A DNA stretch of 50,573 nucleotides from an uncultured Leptotrichia sp. (lineage in GTDB: Bacteria > Fusobacteriota > Fusobacteriia > Fusobacteriales > Leptotrichiaceae): positions 1-50,573 of the forward strand of contig CALEXX010000020.1 of assembly GCA_937925095.1 (NCBI GenBank), given 5' to 3'. The first letter of the stretch is position 1. Each line of letters begins with the position of its first letter. Below the pieces are notes generated by a model that saw nothing but the letters and a program-made list of their open reading frames with translations, was not told the origin of the DNA and did no database searches. A program made the position numbers and the translations under genes. Below, one piece after another: positions 44,501 to 50,573 of the stretch.

Positions 44501-45716
44501 CTGATTTTCCATACATATTTGCTGTAACATTTGATAATTTTCCATTCCATACAGTATGTATTCCTAAAGCCCCTTGTTTACCACCATCTGTCAGTCCTGC
44601 AGCTCCTACATCTCCAGCAAGATATAAATTCATATTTTTAATATGAAATTTTCTCTTATTGATATCTGAATTACCTCCTGAAAACTGACTTCCATAATAA
44701 AACAAAACTGAATCTCTAGGATTAACAACTCTAGAACTATTTGCATTTATGTATCCTATATTTGAAGGTGTCCCATCTATTCCAGACTGTGGAACTAATG
44801 CTCCAGTAGTTGGATTATACCCTGACCAAAAAGAATGATTTTCACCATCAGTAAATTTAGTAGGATCATCTGTATATTTTTTTTGATCATCAACTGTATT
44901 TACAACATACCATTTACTTATTGCACCATTAGTAAAAGAAAAATCTAAAAATGGTTTTGCATTAACTTCAGGTATTTTTACCTTAACCACAGGAGGATTA
45001 GGATTAGGTATAGTTAAAGTTTCAGGAATTACAGTAGGTATAGCAGGTGAAACCAGAACAGGTGCCACTACATTTATATTAGGTGCAGCTACTGAAGCCT
45101 TGCTTACCTCTTTAGGCTTTATTGCAGCTTCCACATTTAAACTTGCTACAGGTTCCTGTTTCTTTGTTGTACTTGTTAATCCATAATTTGATCCGTATCC
45201 TTCTCTTCCAGTAGTAGTTGCTGATTTTACATTGCTTGATTTTTGTAAAAAGCTGTAACTGTCACTGGATGGAGAAGTATATCTGTCAAAGCTGTTTGTA
45301 CTTCTTTCATAAATTCCATTATAAGGGTATCTTTCGGATTTATCCCCTCTACCTCTGTATGTACCGCCCCAATGGCTAAAAAATCCATTAATTCCATATT
45401 GCCAACTGCTCCATGGAGATTTTACCACATGGTCTCCCTGTTCCATAAGCTGTATCAGTTCAAGATTTGAAGACTTTAAAAGTTTATTATTTTCATATCT
45501 TGCATCCTTGAAAAGCTTTTTCATATCCCCTATTGAATTTTCTATCTGCTTTCTTTGGTTGCCTGTTGTCTCATCTTTTTTTGTTTTACCATTTACTTGT
45601 GAAAATGATCCTGTCATTAAAAAAGTAAAAAGCAAACTTTTTGTATATGTTATCTCTTTACATCTTTTAATAAATGATCTTAAGTTTTTTTCTATATTTC
45701 TCAAATTATTGCTCAT
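38559..45716 (-). CDS. Giant type V autotransporter (Leptotrichia-type)
   Basis: A 2385-residue surface protein. A long signal region (about 1-43, basic start then KSLLFTFLMTGSFSQVNG) precedes the autotransporter-associated N-terminal domain common in Leptotrichia (IENSIGDMKKLFKDARYEN, KSPWSSWQYGINGFFSHWGG). A Pro/Val-rich linker at about 200-255 follows. The passenger (to about 2080) is Gly/Asn-rich with many loose beta-helix repeats of the form VGIYSKNGNKVTNSGNITV. The last ~290 residues, from about VFGMRDEYKTD to the end GGIGFRAIY, form an outer-membrane beta barrel with a terminal aromatic. No protease triad or other enzyme motif was seen, so an adhesin or surface layer role is inferred. 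RBS AAAGGAG. Confidence 0.92.
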   Translation of the reverse strand: MSNNLRNIEKNLRSFIKRCKEITYTKSLLFTFLMTGSFSQVNGKTKKDETTGNQRKQIENSIGDMKKLFKDARYENNKLLKSSNLELIQLMEQGDHVVKSPWSSWQYGINGFFSHWGGTYRGRGDKSERYPYNGIYERSTNSFDRYTSPSSDSYSFLQKSSNVKSATTTGREGYGSNYGLTSTTKKQEPVASLNVEAAIKPKEVSKASVAAPNINVVAPVLVSPAIPTVIPETLTIPNPNPPVVKVKIPEVNAKPFLDFSFTNGAISKWYVVNTVDDQKKYTDDPTKFTDGENHSFWSGYNPTTGALVPQSGIDGTPSNIGYINANSSRVVNPRDSVLFYYGSQFSGGNSDINKRKFHIKNMNLYLAGDVGAAGLTDGGKQGALGIHTVWNGKLSNVTANMYGKSAFLSLETWWTGKIEFDETPGNEVKVNITKGHLTAPGAGDQNTIFLIFPGTYSVVQNWSASFGVPLQRGGFIGKVNADIETNKNIVYSVVGTQGSFEINSKGKYNITGDENVVYSGFGYVPNWNNFVGKADINGTMPGGTARIKDTNQTGMTPTVKLTEAPIVNGNRNILLLFNDKMPDAESSRLSVWNQTNNSDWKKSVIGIYQGQIDARGRIGTTSATTIATNNIGIYSKSGQRGEEIINGQTAKIKTKEDLGANVQINYENDPIHSLQINNIDITFGKNSKDGIMIASERGTVIDVAKSTNEHGKAIKDASGNDISGKSDSTTVDIMTTPIKDYTLDGTATSLVASADDTRNEVATGTIIAYAEGTWKNSDHVMTSNEAKRFEGKGSQVNLGQDVVMSARYKDDTPLGSTTKVESFPMAYVAKNGGEITAEKTTDAKGFGSIIAYADNSAKITLDGAVTAVDEWAANDADTKPYLYKNIGGYAKAGTATGSGSTVTFKDNIKIHGIGGFAQGSGSLVKFEGSNNEIYSAKEGGLVAWDGGKIDFKGGKIDTRKRNSTDDYSGVVPFLANTGSNINFSGNTELTISDGILMPGTAADYAAEDSSNPANAAATAGKKYTGMSNMKIKVEGNGVILRVTDGGTVNDNKWTGPTGLIESIEDNMKINRGNLRIGPNADYKVYYKNGEYSIERNIDLDNAPVFNKIKFVREKIHIQPGITVSSATGQGMIVGSDSGATSNTQTGYVNKGNVEITGGTSSTIGLSTSYGEIINENVVNVDNGLGLYGVNGSKILNDSAGTITITGNGTGMAAFTSATQLQDYGTDAKIKAGTLGNNEKTLELENKGTITINGNGGIGMYGELRTLPGAHSSIEVGKTGTSHGSIRNAGKIVLAGDNSVGVVSKVSAPAGAASALDFGGPEISLNGTGSSDIVTGKEGIGVYADNTKITFETDYGVEVKDKGTGVFIEGNNPSLTDNKTFELKYSGVPTESAVAFFMNNKSTASGAAMLNNMNIRLTDTSQNTGGLVGILARGTTGELNNQGNITADAGYGIISEGVEVRNSGNITLTNPVSETPKKESVGIYSKNGNKVTNSGNITVGKYSVGIYGNEVQNSGNLNVGNSGTGIFSQGGNVDLTGGTITVGSDQAAAVYANGDGQTVTAHAGSDISIGDNSFGILVEKGAGSAGNKVVSNIAAINNLGNDTVYIYSNDNRTGAQVINNTDLTASGSFNYGIYSAGEVINNSNINFGAGDGNIGIFSTHGGTAVNNASITVGESYMDPTNVLNNRYAIGMAAGYTPTAAEIAAGKVGYTGNIVNNGVINVTGKGSIGMYGTGAGTTVYNGTASNRNAVINLNSSETTGIYLDNGAYGYNYGKIKSNGSNLSKVVGVVVKNGSTIENHGEIDITAADAVGILTKGDMAGNNLGIVKNYGSFNINGTTVPAGTRAEDISDPSIIGVSKASDLTKTVEGVKIEVPRGSVTGTITVNGTPVVPEVATTSGEEFKPMEVSKIGMYIDTSNRNYTTPITGLSALTNLKKADLIIGAEAAQNTTGKYIQLDSRITDPYNAMIRANQQIEKWSIYSGSLTWMATVSQNATDGTIQNAYLAKIPYTYWAGNEATPVNVKDTYNFLDGLEQRYGVEALGSRENQLFQKLNGIGNNEEILFYQAMDEMMGHQYANTQMRINATGNMLDKEFRYLKDEWRNPSKQNNKIKVFGMRDEYKTDTAGIIDYTSNAYGVAYVHEDETVKLGHSSGWYAGAVHNRFKFKDIGNSKENQTMLKAGVFKTISPSGDHNGSLRWTISGDVFAGINEMNRRFLVVDDIFQAKANYYSYGAALKNELGYDIRMSERTHLKPYGMLKMEYGRFTGIKEKSGEMRLEVEGNDYYSIKPEVGLEFKYIQPLAVRTQLSVGITAAYENELGKVGDVNNRARVRYTTADWFGIRGEKDDRRGNGKFDLNIGIDNTRVGFTLNAGYDTKGNNVRGGIGFRAIY

Positions 45717-46068
45717 ATTCTCTCCTTTACTATTCCAATTTAAAATATATTCTTAATATAGCCTTCTATAATATTATTTTAGATAGCATTTCCTTAAGAG
45801 GAATATATTTTATTATATGATTATACTATATTTTTACATAAAAATCAACATTAAAACGATTACATATTAATTTTAATCTATTTATATGTTTTTTTTATTT
45901 TTCAGAAAAATCCCTCTTATTTTCAAACATTATTTGTATTTTTATATATAGATAATATCTAGTTATAACAGAATTATAATACTGAATATTAAATTTTGTT
46001 GAATATAACTTTAAAAAATATAAGGAATTTCTAATTTTCTCCCTTTTATTCCATTACTTCAATAAAAA
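45717..46068. other. Non-coding stretch upstream of the autotransporter
   Basis: This AT-rich gap holds the autotransporter promoter, a leader of about 100 bases with a small hairpin TTCCT/AGGAA (45790-45803), and otherwise no gene, repeat or RNA that I recognise. Confidence 0.5.
45820..45848 (-). promoter_or_regulatory. Promoter of the autotransporter gene
   Basis: TTGATT (45843-45848), 17 bases, TATAAT (45820-45825), about 100 bases before the ATG. Confidence 0.65.
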
Positions 46069-46104
46069 TGCACCTCAAATCTTGTATCCAAGATTTTGGG
46101 TGCA
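46069..46104 (-). terminator. Terminator after polC
   Basis: TGCACC/GGTGCA plus an inner ATCTTG/CAAGAT stem form a hairpin with a small internal bulge, followed on the minus strand by TTTTTATT. It starts about 72 bases after the polC stop. Confidence 0.75.
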
Positions 46105-46176
46105 GTACAATTCTATTTTATCTTCTTAACTTTTTTCTAATTTCAAGCTTCCTGTTATTTTTAAAAATACATCTAT

Positions 46177-49100
46177 CTAAAACAATGTCTGCTGGTTTGT
46201 TGCTGATAATTCAGGTATACATTCATATGTTTTCAGCAAGTCCATTACTGTTTTATTTAATTTTGTTCTTTTTACAAGATCCTCCATTGACAGAAACTCT
46301 CCGTTCTTTCTTTCATTTACAACATTAACTGCAACTGATTCACCTAGGCCATCCATTGCAATCAACGGCATTCTTATCTTTCCATCTTCAATAGTGAAGG
46401 AAGTTGCTTCCGATTTATAAATATCTATCTGCATAAGCTCAATCTTTCTATAATGCATCTCAATCAGAATTTCATATAGGAACAGTTCCTGTTTTTCCTT
46501 TGCATTAAGGTTTCCTTTTGCATCAAGCTCCTTTTTTGACCTTTTCAGTTCATCCACAGGCTTAAACATGGCTGTCATTTTAAAATCAGCGGCCTTTCTG
46601 TTTAAAAATGCCGTATAAAATTCAAGCGGATAATAAACTTTAAAATAAGCTATTCTTACAGCCATCATTACATAAGCCACAGCGTGTCCCTTAGGGAACA
46701 TATATTTTATTTTCTCACACGAATCAATATACCACTGCTTTACCTTATGTTTTTTCATTATTTCTGAAAATTCTTTCCATTTTTCAGGGTTTTTCGTAGG
46801 CTGACCTTTTCTCACAAATTCCATTATCGTAAAGGCAACTGATTTATCAAGCCCGTTATCAATCAGATAGTTCATAATGTCATCACGGACTGTTATTATT
46901 TCACTTAAGGTAGCAATACCCTGCCTTACATATTCCTGTGCATTATTCAGCCACACGTCAGTACCATGGGAAAGCCCTGATATTCTTACAAGTTCTGCAA
47001 ATGTCTTAGGTTTTGTATCCATAAGCATCTGTTTTACAAACGAAGTTCCAAATTCAGGTATTCCTGATGAACCTGTTTTAGAATCAATATCCGCAGGTTC
47101 CACACCAAGTGCTTCTGTTCCACTGAACAGGCTCATAACCTTTTCATCATCAAGAGGAATACTGTAAATATCCACTCCTGTTAAATCCTGAAGTATTCTC
47201 AATGTAGTCGGATCATCATGTCCAAGTATATCAAGTTTTACAAGTTGCTCATCCATTACGTGATAATCAAAGTGAGTCGTTTTTGACTCGGCATTCATAT
47301 CATTTGCAGGTCTCTGAATAGGACAGAAGTCGTATATTGATTTATCGCTTGGTACAACTATCATTCCTCCCGGGTGCTGTCCTGTTGTTTTTCTTGCTCC
47401 TTCACATCCTTTTGCAATTCTTGTAAGTTCTGCTTTTCTCTTACTTATTTCCGGACTTCCTTCTATTTCCTCAAAATATTTTCTCACATATCCGAAAGCG
47501 TTCTTCTCTGCCAATGTTGCAATTGTTCCTGCCCTGAATACGTTATCAGACCCGAACAGTTCTTCAGTATACTTATGTATTTCTCCCTGATATTCCCCTG
47601 AGAAGTTCAAATCTATATCCGGTACTTTATCTCCATTGAATCCCATAAATACTTCAAACGGTATTGCATGACCATCTTTTATATATTTTGTTCCACATTC
47701 AGGACATACCTTATCAGGTAGATCAGGTCCACTTCCTTCAAATTCCATAAATTCCGTATGTTTACAGTTAGGACATCTATAATGTGGATAAAGACCATTA
47801 ACTTCCGTTATTCCCATAAGATACGCCACAATCGACGAACCTACGGATCCCCTCGATCCTACTAAATATCCATTATCAAGAGATTTTTTTACAAGCTTCT
47901 GGGCTATAAGGTAAAGAACTGCAAATCCATTTCCTATTATTGAGTTCAATTCCTTCTCTATTCTCTCATTCAAATGTTCAGGAACATTTTCTCCATACAG
48001 TTCATGCAGTTTTGCATAAGTCATCCGTCTTACTTCTTCTTCAGCTCCATCTATTTTTGGCGGATAGAATCCTGTAGGGATAGGTCTTACTTTCTCTATC
48101 ATATCGTTTATCTTATGAGTATTTTCTACAACAACTTCATACGCCTTGTCTTCACCTAGATACGAAAATTCTTCCAGCATTTCCTCTGTTGTTCTGAAAA
48201 ACAGCCTTTTATCGTAAGAAAATATACGGTGACCCATTCCACTTCCTAAAATAAGCACACTACGGTTAACCGCTTCCCTTTCTTCCAGATAATGGGCATC
48301 TCCTGTAGCAACTACTATTTTCCCCAATTTTTTCCCAAGATCATAAAAATAATTATTCATCTGCACGATTTTATCAAGACTTTCAACATCTCCCGTTCCT
48401 TCTAAATCAACATAGTTTGTTAGAGGATGAATTTCAATGTAATCATAAAATTTTGCCCTTTCCTCAATATCTTCCAAATCTGATCCACGTATAAACATAT
48501 TCGCAAGCTCACCGTTATTTCCAAATACTGCCGATGCCGAACTTGCAATTAGAAGATTTTCTCTTTTTTCATTTAGCAGTGATTTAGGTATTCTCGGCTT
48601 TCTGTTTCCAAAAAATTCAATGTGGCTTCTCGATATAAGCTCATAAAGATCCCTTAATCCTGCCTGATTTTTCACAAGTATCATTGTATTAAGCGTTTCT
48701 GCATTCTGTATGTTTGTTTCTAGTTCCCTGCTTATTTCTGTAAGTTTTAATATTCCCTTACTCAGCACCATATTCAGAAATTTCTGAAATATTTCAGCAG
48801 TTGCTTTTGCGTCATCCACTGCTCTGTGGTGATTATCAAGGGAAATATTAAAATAGTTAGCTACATTCTTAAGACCGAATCTCTTCTGGTCATGCAGCAG
48901 CACTCTTGCCCAGTGTAGTGTATCTATAACGCTTGGGGAGTATTCCAGTCCCTGATTTTTAGCTTTCTGGTTGATAAATCCCACATCAAACTTGGCATTA
49001 TGTGCAACAACCGTTGTATCCTTACAGAATTCTAAAAATTCAGGCAGTACTTTTTCAATATTGTCAGCATCCTTCACCATATCATTTGTAATATTTGTAA

Positions 49101-50487
49101 GCCTTGTAATTTCTTCAGGAATATTCATTTCAGGATTTACAAATACAGAAAATTCATCTATTATTTCTTTTCCTTTTAATTTAATTGCCCCAATTTCAAT
49201 TATTTTGTCATTGTAGGGGTCAAGCCCTGTCGTTTCTATATCGAATACAACATAAACTTCTTCCTCTATCAGTTTATCTGACGGCTTTGTTATCATATCC
49301 TGGTCATCATCGACAACATAAGCTTCCACTCCAAAAATTATTTTAAAATTATCATTTGACTCCTTATATGCGAAAGGAAAGGAATGCACTACTCCAAAAT
49401 CTGTAATTGCAATTGCCTCATGACCAAATTCCTTTGCCCTCTTTGCCAAGTCCTTTGCAGAAACTACTCCACTCATTTCACTCATGTTTGTGTGGGCATG
49501 CAGTTCTATTCTTTTCTTTTCTGCATTATCTTTTCTAGCCTGGATTTTAGGCTCTATCTTGTCAATTTTCTTTACATTTATATAATATTCCCCATTAAAT
49601 CTGTCTGCTTCAAGTCTTCCAATTACCTTCACCCAGTCATTCAGACCTATTTTTACATCTTCGGATTTCTTAAGAAAAATTCTACATCCTATAGAATCTG
49701 CATAATCGGTAATTATAAAGTCACATTTCGTATTTCCATTTTTTGTTTCTGAAATATCTATATGGAAAATATGCCCTTCAAGAGCAATTTCCTCATTCAA
49801 GTTCAAGCTGTCAAGCACACTGAAATCACTGGCTTTTCTGTCAGACACTTTTTTTCTGTAATCGCTATGCAATGTATTTCCCTTATTTCCATTCCATTTT
49901 TCCTTCGTTTCTTCCTTTGGCGGTTCAAATACAGGAAGTTCTTCCACCTTCACAGCTTTTTCCAGATTTTTCTTTTTTTCTTCAATCATTTTATGAATTT
50001 TTTCAAAATCCCCACTTGTAAATTCTAGATTAAAATTTTTTCCTGTGGCATTGTATATTCTCTGTTTCAGTTCTCCCAATATATCAGAATTTCTTCCATG
50101 CTCTATCAGATGTTCTGACGGAAGTTTTATAAAAATATTATCTTCAATATTATCCACTTCATAATTGGCAAAAATATACTGATGTCTTGCACTTTCAGAT
50201 TTATAATTATCAATAATGAATCTTATGAAACCTTGCACATCTCTTTCAAGTGTTTCAGGTTCAACAGTTATTTTCATCCTTAACTGAAGTTCTCCACCAA
50301 AACTCTTATACAGCAATTTACGTAAATCTGCAAGTTCTTCATTTGCATTGTAATCATTTACTTTAACATGTATTTCCATTTCCTTCTTTTTTGCAAACAG
50401 ATTTACATGCTCTATCTTGAAACTTTTCATATCATACTTTGCCGTAAAATCATTTGACGGCTTTAATTTTAAATACTTTGCTGACAT
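46177..50487 (-). CDS. polC: DNA polymerase III alpha subunit, PolC type
   Basis: PolC is the replicative polymerase with built-in proofreading found in Firmicutes, Fusobacteria and relatives. At 1436 residues it is full length. An OB-fold region (about 232-312) is followed by the PHP domain start (ELHAHTNMS, His330 and His332), the inserted 3'-5' exonuclease (FDIETTGLD with Asp416 and Glu418; HHRAVDDAKATAE), the rest of PHP, a Cys4 zinc-like motif (CPNCKHTEF and CPECGTKY), and the palm catalytic PDIDLNFSGEYQ. GVEPADIDSKTGSSGIPEFG and FPKGHAVAYVMMAVR follow near the C-terminus. The ATG has AAAGG about 10 bases upstream. No confident promoter is seen in the remaining 86 bases. Confidence 0.97.
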   Translation of the reverse strand: MSAKYLKLKPSNDFTAKYDMKSFKIEHVNLFAKKKEMEIHVKVNDYNANEELADLRKLLYKSFGGELQLRMKITVEPETLERDVQGFIRFIIDNYKSESARHQYIFANYEVDNIEDNIFIKLPSEHLIEHGRNSDILGELKQRIYNATGKNFNLEFTSGDFEKIHKMIEEKKKNLEKAVKVEELPVFEPPKEETKEKWNGNKGNTLHSDYRKKVSDRKASDFSVLDSLNLNEEIALEGHIFHIDISETKNGNTKCDFIITDYADSIGCRIFLKKSEDVKIGLNDWVKVIGRLEADRFNGEYYINVKKIDKIEPKIQARKDNAEKKRIELHAHTNMSEMSGVVSAKDLAKRAKEFGHEAIAITDFGVVHSFPFAYKESNDNFKIIFGVEAYVVDDDQDMITKPSDKLIEEEVYVVFDIETTGLDPYNDKIIEIGAIKLKGKEIIDEFSVFVNPEMNIPEEITRLTNITNDMVKDADNIEKVLPEFLEFCKDTTVVAHNAKFDVGFINQKAKNQGLEYSPSVIDTLHWARVLLHDQKRFGLKNVANYFNISLDNHHRAVDDAKATAEIFQKFLNMVLSKGILKLTEISRELETNIQNAETLNTMILVKNQAGLRDLYELISRSHIEFFGNRKPRIPKSLLNEKRENLLIASSASAVFGNNGELANMFIRGSDLEDIEERAKFYDYIEIHPLTNYVDLEGTGDVESLDKIVQMNNYFYDLGKKLGKIVVATGDAHYLEEREAVNRSVLILGSGMGHRIFSYDKRLFFRTTEEMLEEFSYLGEDKAYEVVVENTHKINDMIEKVRPIPTGFYPPKIDGAEEEVRRMTYAKLHELYGENVPEHLNERIEKELNSIIGNGFAVLYLIAQKLVKKSLDNGYLVGSRGSVGSSIVAYLMGITEVNGLYPHYRCPNCKHTEFMEFEGSGPDLPDKVCPECGTKYIKDGHAIPFEVFMGFNGDKVPDIDLNFSGEYQGEIHKYTEELFGSDNVFRAGTIATLAEKNAFGYVRKYFEEIEGSPEISKRKAELTRIAKGCEGARKTTGQHPGGMIVVPSDKSIYDFCPIQRPANDMNAESKTTHFDYHVMDEQLVKLDILGHDDPTTLRILQDLTGVDIYSIPLDDEKVMSLFSGTEALGVEPADIDSKTGSSGIPEFGTSFVKQMLMDTKPKTFAELVRISGLSHGTDVWLNNAQEYVRQGIATLSEIITVRDDIMNYLIDNGLDKSVAFTIMEFVRKGQPTKNPEKWKEFSEIMKKHKVKQWYIDSCEKIKYMFPKGHAVAYVMMAVRIAYFKVYYPLEFYTAFLNRKAADFKMTAMFKPVDELKRSKKELDAKGNLNAKEKQELFLYEILIEMHYRKIELMQIDIYKSEATSFTIEDGKIRMPLIAMDGLGESVAVNVVNERKNGEFLSMEDLVKRTKLNKTVMDLLKTYECIPELSATNQQTLF

Positions 50488-50573
50488 TCTATCATTACCT
50501 TTGCTTTCTAGTTTTTATTTTATAATTTTATTTTTTATATTAATAAATGAATGTTAATATAATTAGTTTTATT

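Noticed and set aside
45342..45350. RGD tripeptide at residues 123-125 of the autotransporter
   Set aside because: It could suggest integrin binding, but it lies in the N-terminal domain that I recall as similar across many Leptotrichia autotransporters, so a specific adhesion role is not supported.
1..50573. Defence islands, prophage, insertion sequences, tRNA or rRNA genes
   Set aside because: No integrase, transposase, terminal repeats, CRISPR repeats, tRNA cloverleaf or rRNA sequence was recognised. The Fic-ATPase pair alone is not enough to call a defence system.

Overview
The window looks like a chromosomal segment from an AT-rich, Gram-negative, fermentative member of the Fusobacteriota, most likely Leptotrichia or a close relative. 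This is inferred from several things. A 2385-residue type V autotransporter carries the N-terminal domain and barrel style typical of Leptotrichia. An outer-membrane lipid protein (MlaA) sits beside Firmicute-like genes such as PolC, RapZ and a Nup/Med-type nucleoside ABC transporter. Base use is very AT-rich throughout. No rRNA, tRNA, CRISPR array, insertion sequence or phage gene was seen. Almost all genes are on the minus strand; only four loci lie on the plus strand.

Layout. 1-2.6 kb: a DUF4143-type ATPase gene, a tightly coupled Fic-domain gene, and the start of a small membrane protein that runs off the left edge. 2.9-5.3 kb: a secreted DKNYY-repeat protein, a 3-methyladenine DNA glycosylase and a secreted SH3-domain protein. 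5.3-13.3 kb: a nucleoside uptake and breakdown block. It encodes a two-domain ABC ATPase, two permeases, a BMP-family lipoprotein, pyrimidine-nucleoside phosphorylase and, beyond a separately promoted corA, deoxyribose-phosphate aldolase. Together these would import nucleosides, split off (deoxy)ribose-1-phosphate and feed it to central metabolism. 13.4-19.1 kb: rapZ, uvrC and a secreted protein that starts at TTG, then a convergent pair (DUF1439-like protein and rarA) that ends in one shared hairpin. 19.3-21.6 kb: glycerol dehydrogenase and an AhpF/TrxB-type flavoenzyme, each with a palindrome beside its promoter. 21.7-22.5 kb: two decayed genes facing each other, a CdaR-type regulator remnant and an internally deleted GNAT acetyltransferase.

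22.5-25.7 kb: an operon of alpha/beta hydrolase, MlaA, DUF4298 protein, SnoaL/NTF2-like protein and the GNAT remnant. It is preceded by a structured leader and a possible 14-codon upstream reading frame. 25.7-33.5 kb: two family-2 glycosyltransferases, a TagB/TagF-like glycerophosphotransferase, a polyprenyl-phosphate sugar transferase and smc, apparently reading in one direction as a surface-glycan cluster with smc at its end. 33.8-36.7 kb: fhs and a MalY/PatB-type C-S lyase. 36.9-38.4 kb: two secreted plus-strand proteins, one an NlpC/P60 cell-wall hydrolase, whose promoter abuts the fhs promoter. 38.6-45.7 kb: the giant autotransporter. 46.2-50.5 kb: PolC.

No wholly new system is demonstrated. 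The observations most worth following are the hydrolase-MlaA operon with its structured leader, the PerR/Fur-like palindrome at the flavoenzyme promoter, the abutting divergent promoters at 36.8 kb, and the decayed GNAT and CdaR genes. Functions come from recognised motifs and family knowledge; no database search was run.
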